NCBI GenBank assembly: GCA_963691705.1
Contig: OY829538.1
Location: 15,960,443 to 16,024,442 of the forward strand
DNA from: Viola odorata
Taxonomy: Eukaryota > Streptophyta > Magnoliopsida > Malpighiales > Violaceae
Reading direction: 5' to 3'
Length of the DNA: 64,000 nt
This document shows, piece by piece, positions 32,580 through 43,281 of the stretch. Both the position numbers and the translations under genes were made by a program. Each line of letters opens with the position of its first letter. Positions within the stretch are counted from its first letter, which is position 1. The notes beneath the pieces are model-generated. The model had not been told where the DNA came from and did not search any database. It saw nothing but the letters and a program-made list of their open reading frames with translations.

Positions 32580-33300
32580 TTGCAGAGTTAAGTTTACTTT
32601 CGAAAGACATCCGAGTGGAGTCATCAGCATCCGAGAGGAGAGGGATTTGGAAGGCATCTGAGTAGAGCCATCAGCGTCTGAGTAGAGCTGGATTTACATT
32701 TATGCATCGCGGAATTCGAGTGGAGACGTCCGAGTGTAGCCGCATTTTACTTTCTGCAAGGTGTCCGAGTGGAGCCATCAGCGTCCGAGTGGAGCAGGGT
32801 TTTTTTAAGGTGTCCGAGTGGAGCTATTAGCGTCTGAGTAGAGCTGAATTTCTAGACGTCCGAGTGGGGTCGGCAGTGTCCGAGTGGAGCTGGATTTGCA
32901 AGGCATCCGAGTAGAGCCATCAGCATCTGAGTAGAGCTGGATTTACATTTATGCATCGCGGAATTCGAGTGTAGCCGCATCTTACTTTCTGCAAGGTGTC
33001 CGAGTGGGACCATCAGCATCCGAGTGGAGCTAAATTTAATTTCCGCAAGCCATCCGAGTGGAGGTAACTTTACATTTAAGCAATTTAATTTCCGCAAGCC
33101 ATCCGAGTGGAGGTAACTTTATATTTAAGCAATTTAATTTCTGCAAGCCATCCGAGTGGAGGTAACTTTACATTTAAGCAATTTAATTTCCGCAAGCCAT
33201 CCGAGTGGAGGTAACTTTACATTTAAGCAATTTAATTTCCGCAAGCCATCCGAGTGAAGGTAACTTTACATTTAAGCAATTTAATTTATGCATCATGGTG
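32580..33300 (+). repeat. Tandem repeats upstream of the 3' LTR of element E
   Basis: The first part (32600-33040) consists of irregular units built on 'tccgagtggagc(c/t)atcagcg'. The second part is a regular 49-bp array: CATCCGAGTGGAGG recurs at 33051, 33100, 33149, 33198 and 33247. Tandem repeats at this place are known in Ogre elements. Confidence 0.9.
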
Positions 33301-33440
33301 TCTGAGTGGAGCCATTTTCTTTCTTTCGCTTTTAAAATTTATGTCTTGCTATGACATGTTCATTTTTTGTGGTGGTACTTGGGCAACCATCTTTAATGCT
33401 CATCAAAAATTTAGTTGCACTTTATTTTTGATAAGACATT

Positions 33441-33454
33441 AAAGAGGGGGCAAC
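33441..33454 (+). other. Polypurine tract of element E
   Basis: AAAGAGGGGGCAAC directly precedes the 3' LTR start TGTTGCTACCCG. Element H has the matching AAAGAGGGGGCCAC on the minus strand. Confidence 0.85.
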
Positions 33455-36438
33455 TGTTGCTACCCGATTTTTGACATGAGTAATCGTTACTATATCATAA
33501 CATACTTACATTTTATATTTTAGCGTCCATAATTATTGTTAATTATATTGTTAACTATTATTATTATTAATGTTATTTATTTCATTTTTTGTCCGTATTT
33601 TTATTCGAGCTTTTTTCGGTATTATCGGACCGTTAGCTCGAACTAAATAATATAAATACCCATAATCGCCGAATCACCTCCCTTCCTCCTTTTTTCAAAC
33701 GAAATCAGACACACTCTGCTCACATCTCCCATTTTTCAAACAAAATCGGATACACCCTTTCATTTGTCAAAGATCTCTGACATTCAAGATCATCTCCGCT
33801 CCTACCCGTTACCTCGTGTCCAGGAATGGAATTAATGCACCAATTTCCTTACCCTCTATAAATCAAAACCCTCTGCTAAACCGAAAGGAGGGGACAAATC
33901 CTCTCCCAAACTAAATCAACCTACTCTGCTAAACCAAAAAAAACCAATCCTCTCTCAAGCTAAATCAACCAGCCTACTAAACCTACTCCGACCACCACAA
34001 CCTACTAAATCAACCGCCACGACCACAACCCAAATCAGCCCACTGCCGCTCCACCCAAACCACCACCGCGTCGCCCCTACTAAATCAACCGCCACAACCA
34101 CAACCCAAATCAGCCCACTGCCGCTCCACCCAAGCCACCACCGCGTCGCCCCTGCAAAAAACCAAATCCGGCCACAACCCAAGTCAGCCCCTGCAAAAAA
34201 CCAAATCCGATCACAACCAAAACCAACCCCACCGCTGGCCAAACCAGCCCCCTAAATCTGTCCAGAAACTAACCCCAAATATACTCCAAATCTGTCCAGA
34301 AACCAGCTCCAAATACACCCCAAAATAGCCCAGAAAAACAGCCCAGAAACCAGCTCCAAATCAATACCAAATCTACCCCAAATCTGTCCAGAAAATAGCC
34401 CCTAAATCTGTCCAGAAACTAGCCCCAAATATACTCCTAAATCTGTCCAGAAACCAGCTCCAAATATACCCCAAAACAGCCCAGAAAAACAGCCCAGAAA
34501 CCAGCTCCAAATCGATACCAAATCTGCCCTGAAACCCGCCCCAAAATAGCCCCAAATCTGCCCTGAAACTAGCCCCAAATCTAACCAAAATCAGCACCCG
34601 AACCAGCTGCTCACTGTGCCTCCGCCGCCAGCCGCGCCACTCCGTCGTTCTCTCTCGCTTTCCCGGACTAATACCTCTGTAATTTCTTGCTTCTTCTTCC
34701 CTAGTTAGCTTGTTGTTTTTGTGTGTGCCTTGCTGCTGTGTTTTTTGCTTAATTTGTAGGAGGATTTGGATTAAGAAGAACAAAGGAAGGAGATGTGGTT
34801 TAGCTTGGTGGCCGGCTTGGTTTCTAAGGAGAAGGGGAAGAGATGAGATGTATTTGTTTTAGGTTTAGAGGTGCTTGGGTTTAATCTTTTGTTGGTTTAA
34901 GATTGGGCTTGGCCAATAGGCCGGCCCATTAGAAAGAAAGGGTGAGCAGATGGGCTGATTGGTTGGTCCGTCGGGGGTCTTTTTATTTATTTCTTCGTAG
35001 CTTACTCGTATGCATGCTTGTAATATTTATTTATCTGCTTATTTGTTTATTACTCGTGCTACTAACCGATCTTGTGATGCAGGTACCCGCCTGAAGGAAT
35101 TTTCGTTATTTATTCTATTTGTCATATGATCGAATGCATGATTATGTAGAGATTGTTAGAATTAAAATAAACCTTTGCATGAGAATTAATTAGAATTAAT
35201 TCCCTTTAATAATTTCACTCGAATAGACCCTTGCTTGAACGAATTAGGTAGAAGTATTCAACATTTTTATTTTCTTTAAATGCATGAAATTTGAATAGGA
35301 TTAATAATAAACATCACGCTTTAATTTAATTGCATGATTATTAATTACTAAAATTCTTAAAAATCTTTAATAAATCCCCGCAACTCAAAATGAATAAAAT
35401 CAATCAAAGAAAAAATAAACAAAGTAGTAATCAAAACAATAGGATTTAAATCTTTTCCAATAACTCAGGTTCCCTCTAAAATTATTGGATAGTAAATCAC
35501 CAAAGAAAATAATCATTTGAAAGCGGAAAGATAGTAAATGGGCCCTAAGCCCAACTCGTAGAAAATACCTCCATATTTAATCCCCCTTATCATTAGAGCT
35601 ACCTTTTAAAATGAGATTTAAATCTTTAATGTTGCGTGATCGTTTAAATTTAGTAATCCTTTGATATTTACTTTATGCTCATGGATGTATTAATGTTATC
35701 TTTGACGAATGTGTTATGTGCGCGGCTTCGACCCCACTTCCCAGTTTTTCTCTTTTCAACGTGTTTTCTCGCATTCATATAAATGGTACTTTGCTAGTCT
35801 ATGCATGCTTAGAATCACCTAGTAAATAGGATTAATCATATGCATTTGCCCGATGATGTAGTAACTCATCTGTGATGATAGTGATTTCGATCGCCGTGAT
35901 TCGTCTATGATTTACTAGGGTCGTCGCTTTAGTAAAGATTAATAATAAAATGGTAGTAATTTCACTTAATCAATCTTGCATGTAATCTGACTAATTTTTG
36001 AACTCGATTAAATATAACCGGAATAGGTATGCAAACCGACCTTTTTCTTTTTTAGAGGATAAAATGTTTATTTTCTTTTTAACAACTCGACAATAACGAG
36101 GATAAAATCAACCGAACCAACTAAAGAATTAAAGCGACGATCCCCCCTGAGGGCCCCAAATTACTTGTTTTTAACATGATTTTAAAACACCTCTTTTTAG
36201 AACCGGTAACCTTTTTAGGATGAGACTTGGGTGCCTCACACCTTCCCAAGTCCATAAAACGACCCCGAACCGTTGTTCTCGGGTTTAGACCCTTTTTATT
36301 TGTGCCTTAGTTTTTGTTTTATTTTCTTCTTCTTTTTCAGACTTTTAGGTTTCCCTAAACCTTAGAAAAATTAGGGTGGCGACTTCATTGTTATGTGAAT
36401 TTCTTTGCGTCCCGAATTTCGCTCGCGACGGTGCGACA
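33455..36438 (+). repeat. 3' LTR of element E, 2,984 bp
   Basis: Same length and ends as 23545-26528; offset 9,910 bp throughout, so no indels separate the two copies. Followed by the CCAGG duplication at 36439. Confidence 0.95.
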
Positions 36439-36443
36439 CCAGG

Positions 36444-36648
36444 TATCGCCATCGAGGCCTATAAATATCCCTACTTTTTCAAACAGAAGGTAAGATCGAG
36501 ATCACCCAGCAGAACCTCTTGTTACTTTGTACCCCCGAACTGACTTTGGCATCAAAGTGTCTACGCCGGAGCCCCCCTCCGGCGCTTTGCAGGTACACCC
36601 GACGCCGATCGCCGCAGTTCCGATCAGACACGACATCGAATCTTATCA
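36444..36648 (+). repeat. 5' LTR of element D, second part
   Basis: Continues the LTR broken at 23544 and contains the TATA box (tataaata at about 36460) and the end GAATCTTATCA. It matches 40389-40593. Confidence 0.9.
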
Positions 36649-36672
36649 AATAGTGCTTTCATTGAGAGCTTT
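36649..36672 (+). other. Probable primer-binding region of element D
   Basis: The string 'tagtgctttcattgagagc' follows the LTR end by two or three bases. Similar 'tggtgctttcattgagag' strings follow 5' LTRs of other Tat-lineage elements. I could not assign the primer tRNA. Confidence 0.45.
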
Positions 36673-36733
36673 GGTATATTACGTGAGCATCCTTAATAGC
36701 CAAGCTCCGTTTAGTCAGAAGATTGGAACGGTC

Positions 36734-38109
36734 ATGACCGCAGGATCGGAGCCGATCCGATCATCATCCTCTAATATCCCTTTCTCAATCCGCAGACAGT
36801 TATTTCCTTTTGCTACTGATGATCTCTCTATGACGTCGCAACCAATTATTTCGGGATCTCTGGACCGTTCGGTCGGAATTGCAGGGGGACTTGTCTCCTC
36901 ACAAACGGTCATTTCTCCACTTCTCTTTCGGGGGGATCTATACTTAATCATGAACATCCTTTTGCATTGGAAATAGCAGCCCTTTGTTCTCGGTTGGAAT
37001 ATTTGACTGAAATGGCCGCAAGAATCACGCCTGGTGCTTCTGGATCTAGTTTCCCTCCCCGCGTCATGTTCACACCATCTATTGTCGCTGATCGACCTTT
37101 ATCACCGTTGTTTCCAGAAAACCTCCACATGCCTTTGTCCGCAGGAGATCCTCCGGTTAGTGTTGTGTAGTTCACTCAAGGAAGAGTAGAGGCTTACGTA
37201 CCACAGATGCCGCAAGGTCTCCTCCCGCAGGGAGATAGGCAACTTGAGGGGGTTAGGAACCGGTGGGACGGACGGAGGGAAGGAGCCAACAGGAGTTTGT
37301 CTCCCGAGTATAGTGAAAGATCCAGTAGTCGAAGGTATCGAAGTCGATCACCCAGGAGTCACAGTCGATCTCCTAGGCGACATCTTACGCTAGAACCGCG
37401 AAATAGGGGGCGTCAGGCTGAAATATCTCCCCCGCGTCATGCGCGTGAAATTCTTGATGATACATCGGGCCACCCGTTTAGCCGCCGTATAAGGCGTCAC
37501 TGGGTCAGTCGACGCGTGAAGCTTCCCACTGATACTTATGATGGCACCAAGGATCCCATTTCGCATATCAATAAAGTGAAGGATTTTGTTCAGTTTCAGA
37601 CCCACAGTGATGCGGCGTTGTGCCAAATATTTGTTATGACACTGTTGGGTGTTGCGCGTCTCTAGTTTGAAGGTCTCCCTGGTGGATCCATTAATAATTT
37701 CTCACAGTTAGAATCTAAATTCCGAAGCAGATTTAGTACGGCGATTCCAATCAGGAAATCTGCCGCCGCGTTATTTGACATACAACGAATGCCTCAAGAA
37801 ACCTTAAAGGAATTTCTCAGCCGCTTCAATTTGGAAATGTCATTAACGCCGGGCGTCACTATTGATTTTACTATAGAAGCCCTGAAAAGGAACTGTCGCT
37901 ACGGAAAACTGAAAGACGCGCTCATGGTGGACCCTCTAGTGACTTTAGACGCGTTGAGACTTAAAGCTCATAATTATGCGAAAATGGAAGAAGAAGAAAA
38001 CAGAGATAGGACGTATAACGCGCCGCATGGGACATCTCAAATTATCGCTAGTCCCGCAAAGCCCCATCCTGACGATCATTTTATCGACGATTACGCCAGG
38101 TGGAAGTAA
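36734..38109 (+). pseudogene. Tat-type gag of element D, broken
   Basis: The first frame starts at ATG 36734 (MTAGSEPIRSSSSNIPF). A frameshift near 36950 moves reading to the frame that continues to 38109, with TAG stops at 37168 and 37663. A Ser/Arg-rich stretch (SSSRRYRSRSPRSHSRSPRR, about residues 180-200) precedes the capsid. The Retrotrans_gag-like core has landmarks DTYDGTKDPISHINKVKDF, FEGLPGGSINNFSQLESKF and QETLKEFLSRFN. The zinc knuckle and everything to the last part of integrase are deleted at about 38100. Confidence 0.8.
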
Positions 38110-38651
38110 CCAATCGGAGTATCCTCAGCGGTATCAAGAAAAACTTAGAAGGGTCTAAAAAGAAGTGGGTTGATGAGCTGCCATACGTGATGTGGGCGTA
38201 CCACATGACTGTTAAAATTAGCACCGGAGAAACACCCTTCGCGTTGGCCTTCGGAACCAAAGCTGTTACACCGGTGGAAATTGGAACCATGAGCCTACGG
38301 GTGGCTCACTTTCGAGAGGAACTGAATGAGGAAAGGTTACGAGCTAACCTGGACGCGTTACCAGAAGTCCGAGAAGAAATCCTTTTGAAAACGCAGCATT
38401 ACAAACAAAAGATGGCCCGTTATCATAACAGGCGTGTCAAAGAGCGGCTGCTGAAAGCCGGTGACCTGGTGCTCAGAGACAAGCGAGCGGCAGGACAACG
38501 TATGGAAAAACTCACTCCAAGCTGGGATGGACCATATCGCGTCACGCACGTTATCGGGAAAGGAGCCTATCATCTGGAGACACTCGATGGTACACCCTTA
38601 TCCAACTCTTGGAATATCGCTCGTTTGAAATTATATTACCCTAGAATTTAA
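38098..38651 (+). pseudogene. Integrase C-terminal part of element D, joined to gag by deletion
   Basis: The frame has landmarks EVTNRSILSGIKKNLEG, WVDELPYVMWAYHMTV, TGETPFALAFGTKAV and the GPY/F-type SWDGPYRVTHVIGKGAY, ending at TAA 38649. This is the last ~180 residues of a Tat integrase. The catalytic DDE core and all upstream pol domains are missing. The junction with gag lies within 38098-38106; the two frames overlap there and are out of register, so it is not a productive fusion. This part has no stops, unlike the gag in front of it. Confidence 0.85.
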
Positions 38652-38751
38652 TTTTATCTGCACCTTTGATTTATGTCAACCCTAACCATGACTGATGCTC
38701 GATGAGAGAGCTTTCGTGTGCGTTTGTGGTTGCCTTTGTGCAGATAAAAAA

Positions 38752-39200
38752 GGGGGTATCTTAGGAAGTGAAAAGTCCTATCCTTGTGATGGCCGGTCTT
38801 GATCAGATGGCCCACTAAGTGAGGGCACAACCCAACATACCTTGAATTAGCGTCGGATTGAAAGATCTTGGACGCCCCCGGGGGTGAAAAGTCCTATCCT
38901 TGTGATGACCGATCTTGATCAGATGGCTCATTAAGTGAGGGCACTACCCGGTATCTTTGGGAGTGAAAAGTCCTTCTCTTGTACTGACTGTTCTCGTGGA
39001 GACGGCCCATCAAGACGAGGCACGCCCCAAAGAAATAGAAACTCCGTATAGAAACAAGAATCCTATCTTAACAGCTGGGCTGCTGTAGCCAGGCCATTAA
39101 GTAAGGACACAGTTCTAGACGCGAGGACAACGCCCAAAAGTGAAAATTCCCCAGCCTTGTGATAGTCGTCCCGATCTGACAGCTCACTAAGATGAGGCAC
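38752..39200 (+). repeat. Tandem repeats downstream of integrase in element D
   Basis: About five degenerate 80-115-bp units with the core 'gtgaaaagtcctatccttgt' and an ending like 'taagtgagggcac' (starts near 38768, 38884, 38964, 39050 and 39138). The same family occurs in reverse orientation at 43910-44320. Confidence 0.85.
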
Positions 39201-40091
39201 TTTTCGGGCCGATCGCGAAAGGAGGGAAACACGGAGAATCGCGAAATCCCAGCTAGTAACCAGATGTGTAACCCCTGGTGAAGTATAGAGCTGATAGTGA
39301 AAGCGATTCACGCAGGTTCCATGGTAACGCCCTATGATGGCAATGGAAAGGCTCCTACGGGTAATTACTATCCCTCGTAACGTGTCTTTGTTACTGATGG
39401 TTTACAATTAGGAATGTGCAGGAAAGTCGATGAAATATCGAAACAGTGAAGAGACTAACGCCCACAAAGGCAGCGAGATTATGCAAGAATTTATTACTGC
39501 CTATGGGGTATCTCTTGTCATTAGCGAGGAGATACATCCTTAGTGATAAGAGCGATGGTACACCATCTTATCTGCGATATCTCCTCCCCGGTGCTGAAAT
39601 GCGCATGCTTAGTCATGTCGCGATATCAAGAAGAATACTCTATTATTATTATCCGCCCATGATTTGGCTGACTGCATGGTGGTCTCGTGATGGCACCATC
39701 TTCATCAGCAAGCTATGGCACTGCTTCATTACAGTGTCGCGTTATCGTCAGCGTTATCAGTTCTGGCTTATCGCCAGCGTTATCAGTTCTGGTTTATGAC
39801 CAGCGTTATCGCCACGACATCACCACTATCAACTTGGTCGACATCCTTTCTGTGGCCAATAGTTCTCGAAAGCGTTCGGTTCGTGTTACCTGCTTTGCTG
39901 TCGTGTATCTGGTACAAGATATCGAGTTCTGATAGATATCGGGAATGAAAATACATTGCTTGAATGCCAGAAGAGTTAGAGAAACTCGAAAATCCTCATG
40001 AACCTGCCGCGTCGTGAAGGAAATAACACTCCTCTAGAAGTCAAGAATGAAGCCCTTGGTAAACACTCGGGCTCATTTTCAGTTGGGCTTA
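39201..40091 (+). other. 3' internal region of element D, non-coding
   Basis: No gene seen. A short tandem repeat of 'cgttatcagttctggtttat' type lies at about 39740-39815. The last 38 bases before the LTR (from 'cccttggtaaacactcgg') match those before F's LTR and lack an obvious polypurine tract. Confidence 0.6.
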
Positions 40092-40593
40092 TGATAACAA
40101 TTAAGACAACCCTAACGGCACTACTACACTTGCGGCTCCTGCCGGGACGAATTCCTATAAGTCCCATAGTATATCTTCATATCACCCAGGGATCAGCAAA
40201 GGATTCCTAGGATGGTCGACATCAGCGGAGGGGGGACTCACGCGTCTCTATACGCACGCCGTCATCCCATCCTAGGGAACCGCGAGGTTATCGCTCCCGG
40301 CAACCCTGTCAAATATCGCTCGTGACGTACCCACTAGCATCGCTCGTGACGTCATCACCAGACATCGCCTAGACTGTTATCGCCAGGTATCGCCATCGAG
40401 GCCTATAAATATCCCTACTTTTTCAAACAGAAGGTAAGATCGAGATCACCCAGCAGAACCTCTTGTTACTTTGTACCCCCGAACTGACTTTGGCATCGGA
40501 GTGTCTACGCCGGAGCCCCCCCTCCGGCGCTTTGCAGGTACACCCAACGCCGATCGCCGCCGTTCCGATCAGACACGACATCGAATCTTATCA
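40092..40593 (+). repeat. 3' LTR of element D, 502 bp
   Basis: TGATAACAATTAAGAC...CGAATCTTATCA, with TATA box (about 40404) and uninterrupted at the site where E entered the other copy (ccaggtatcg, 40384). Followed by TTGTT. Confidence 0.95.
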
Positions 40594-40598
40594 TTGTT

Positions 40599-41166
40599 CT
40601 TTTTGTAATAAGGCTAACGCCATGAGATCCCTGCTGCTTTTTCCTCAAACGTTGGGTTTTGACGTATTATCGATATTGCTTACGCTTTGTTAATATTTTT
40701 CTACTATCGCATCATTTCTTGAGACCGCGTGTCAGAGCTGGTGCTGCTTTTTAGAGCATTAAATGCTATGAATCCCCTCATTAATGCGATCAAAAAGTAA
40801 TGATGAGGAGGGACACATGTCTTTTTTGTGATAAGGCGTTTGAGATAGGCACCTTCTAGGGAGTAGCGAGGACTGAAGCGTCTCCATTTTAAAAGTTGTG
40901 TCCTTCGAGCGTGTCGCGTCCTTCCGTTATGCTACCTCACCATGTGTCAGTTATTGACTGGTCACGCCTTTCCAACCCTTTTAGGGTTATATATAATGTT
41001 TTTCCCCACCTTCTTTTTTTCTTTTTTATCCCCTTCTTCGCTCACTGTTTCTTTCTAAAAATAACTCACGCCGCTCCTTCTTCTTTGTTTTGGGATCCCT
41101 GGTGTTTCTTCAACGAAGGTATACACATTACTTCCTTCTTTTACTCTCTTCTTCTTTTTACTGGTT
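40599..41166 (+). promoter_or_regulatory. Promoter-like upstream region of the antisense ORF at 41167
   Basis: This is F sequence that resumes after D. It contains a TATA-like TATATATAAT (40988-40997) followed by a CT-rich leader. A possible short intron starts at 'gaaggtata' near 41117. The arrangement looks like a plant promoter and 5' UTR for the + strand ORF. Confidence 0.4.
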
Positions 41167-43281
41167 ATGGCGAAGACTCATTCTTCAAAATCTGCTGAGG
41201 AGAGAAGTTTTAAAAAATCTGTTGGGGAGGAGAAGATCAATAATACACCCACTTCTCTTTACACTTTGCCCCTAGTTCATCATAAGCTGTCCGATTTCAA
41301 TGTTCAACTCCCTGAGGGTTACTGTGTTAGTGTTTCTTCTGAGCCTCTCCGCCTTAATAATGTATTACCCGACAATAGTAGGATATTGTATGCCAAGTTG
41401 TTTGATCATGGGTTTCGGCTCCCCCTTGATCCGCTTGTAAAACTATTGCTGGCCGATTCTGACTTGAATCCGGCTCAACTGAGTCCTAACGCAATTTGCG
41501 TTGTTAGTGCTTTTGCGGCGTTATACTGGTTCAAAGGGATTGAGTCCCCTTCGCTAGCATTGCTTCATGATATTTTCCAATTGTATTCTCGCAAAGGGGT
41601 AATATCAATATCACCCCGCTATGATGATAACTCACTGAAGCTATTCACTTGGAAACTCATGGGTATCGAGTCTTCTATTTCTGGCCTTCTTTCTTCGCGT
41701 TGCTGGAAAATGCTAACGCTACCATTTTTTCATAAATATGCACTGGTTCCGCCCGGTTGGGAGCCTTAATATATTCGGCGGAAAAAGAGAAGGGAGCAAA
41801 AGAAAAGGGAGCAGGTTGTTGTCGCTGCTGCCGCTGAAGGTGGGGCTACCGGTGTTACTTTAGCTGCGCCGCTTTCTCAAGGAGTTGTCATTACTGTCGG
41901 CATTGTTCAATCGTCATCTTCGCGAGCGCGTGTCACAAGAAGGAAGGGAAGCAAAAATACAACCGTCGTGCCTCCTACTCTTTCTCAGGCTACCGCTTCT
42001 TCAGAAGTGTCTGCCGGTTCAATTCCTTCTGGAATTCCCTTGGTTTCCCCTGCTCCTTAGGTACCTTTATCCATTACCCCTACTGCTTTCTCTGTTCTTC
42101 TGCAGTTTCCTTACTACATTTCGTTTCCTTAGGAAATTGGCACCACTTCCACTCATTCTCTTCCTCACGAAGATATGTCGTTTGCAAGTGAGCTCGCCGA
42201 GCTCCAAAAGAAGGCTCGCCATGACCTTCAAAATAGCCCATCGTCATCCGACGTTAATCCTCCCTTGATAATTTCCACAGAAGGTGGCGCACCTTTCGGG
42301 CAACCTCAAGGTGCTAACCTTGCTAGCGATCCCCACGCTTTTGCTGATTCTCCGCTTCATTCTACTTCTGCCGCTGCAGGTTTTAACTCAGACATGTTGG
42401 GTTTTGAGGCGCTCGGCGGTGGTGAGTCTTTTGTCTCTGATGTAGGGGGTTCCGCTAACCGCCCTCCTTCTCCTCATACTCTGTCTTTTGTTCCTTTGTC
42501 TCCGCCTCCTGCCGCAAGGGGCAATTCTGCTTCTGACTTGATGGTTGGTGTCACTTCATATGTTCCTCCCACCTTTCCCACTCATCAGGTTAACCTGGGT
42601 GGCTTTATAGAGAAAGCTTTTCAAGCCCTGGGGACTGATGGCGCTAAGGCTATTCTTGCATCTACCTCTCTGTTGGCGGCTCAAATAATGTCGCATCAAG
42701 GGGAAAGGGATGCATTTTTGGCCAAGGGTCACTAGGGGCGCATAGATTTCCTTCGTTCTCAGATATTTTCTTCCTTCTGCCATGCCCATTACATGGATGA
42801 GGCTAACGCCAGGGAGGCAGCGGACAAGCAAAGGGAAATAGATAGATTGACGACTGAGCGTCAGGGACTTTTGGACGCTGCAACGACTGCCAAACAAGAG
42901 GCGGAAATGGCTAGGCAACAGGCAAAGGTTGCTAAGCAAGAGGTGGAGGCTGCCAGGCTTGCGTTAGAAGAAGAAAAATAGAAAGGTACCGCTCTAAGCA
43001 CACGCCTTTCTGAGGAAGAGGCCGGACTAGCGTCAGAAAGGCGTAGAAACGCTGAATTGTCTGCCGAGGTTAGCCTTTCTGTTGAGAAATATCGTTGGTA
43101 TCTGAAGGAGGGACCAATGATTATGTCGGAGGGCTTCATGCGTAATTATGGGGTGGACCGCCTTCGGGTTGACGTTCTTTCTGAATATTTTGAGGAGAGG
43201 TCTTCACATATGTCCGACGAGGATTTCTATAACGCAAAGGCCGCCAAGCAAAAGGAAAACAATGCGTCAGCTGCTTCTTAG
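41167..43281 (+). pseudogene. Transposase_28-like additional ORF, copy 1 (antisense in element F)
   Basis: One reading frame of 705 codons runs from ATG 41167 to TAG/TAA-terminated end 43281 with no frameshift. It is broken by five stops: TAA 41767, TAG 42058, 42130, 42733 and 42979. Residues 1-200 resemble the 'putative gypsy type transposon' (Transposase_28) domain (FDHGFRLPLDPLVKLLL, LNPAQLSPNAICVVSAF). The centre is Pro/Ser/Ala-rich. The last ~165 residues (REAADKQREIDRLTTERQ..., repeated AKQE) form a strong predicted coiled coil. Transcription would run opposite to element F. The function is unknown. It is distantly related to the ORF at 21039, which lies in the same orientation and was adjacent before D inserted. 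Confidence 0.65.

Larger units (their letters stand above)
23545..36438 (+). mobile_element. Ogre-type (Tat lineage) element E, young, non-autonomous
   Basis: The 12.9-kb element lies inside D's 5' LTR and is flanked by a perfect CCAGG duplication (23540-23544, 36439-36443). The LTRs are both 2,984 bp and almost identical. The order PBS, ORF1, gag, pol remnants, tandem repeats, PPT is that of Ogre elements. ORF1 is intact. Gag lacks the capsid core. Protease, RT, RNase H and most of integrase are absent. Its recent transposition must have depended on proteins from a related autonomous copy. Confidence 0.9.
23248..40593 (+). mobile_element. Tat-type Ty3/gypsy element D, internally deleted, with TSD TTGTT
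   Basis: It has complete 502-bp LTRs with ends TGATAA...TTATCA: the 5' LTR is 23248-23544 plus 36444-36648 (interrupted by element E), and the 3' LTR is 40092-40593. The 5-bp duplication TTGTT is perfect (23243-23247, 40594-40598). The internal part holds decayed gag joined to the integrase C-terminus, then tandem repeats. Most of pol is missing. The two LTRs differ at roughly 20 sites, mainly transitions, so this insertion is clearly older than E. Confidence 0.9.

Noticed and set aside
33042..33295. Regular direct repeats that could be mistaken for a CRISPR array
   Set aside because: The 49-bp units are contiguous without unique spacers and lie in the 3' region of an Ogre element in plant DNA.
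36527..36733. Upstream extension of D's gag frame into the LTR
   Set aside because: It lies in the LTR and PBS region; a matching frame in the 3' LTR (from 40463) shows that it is just LTR sequence that happens to be open.
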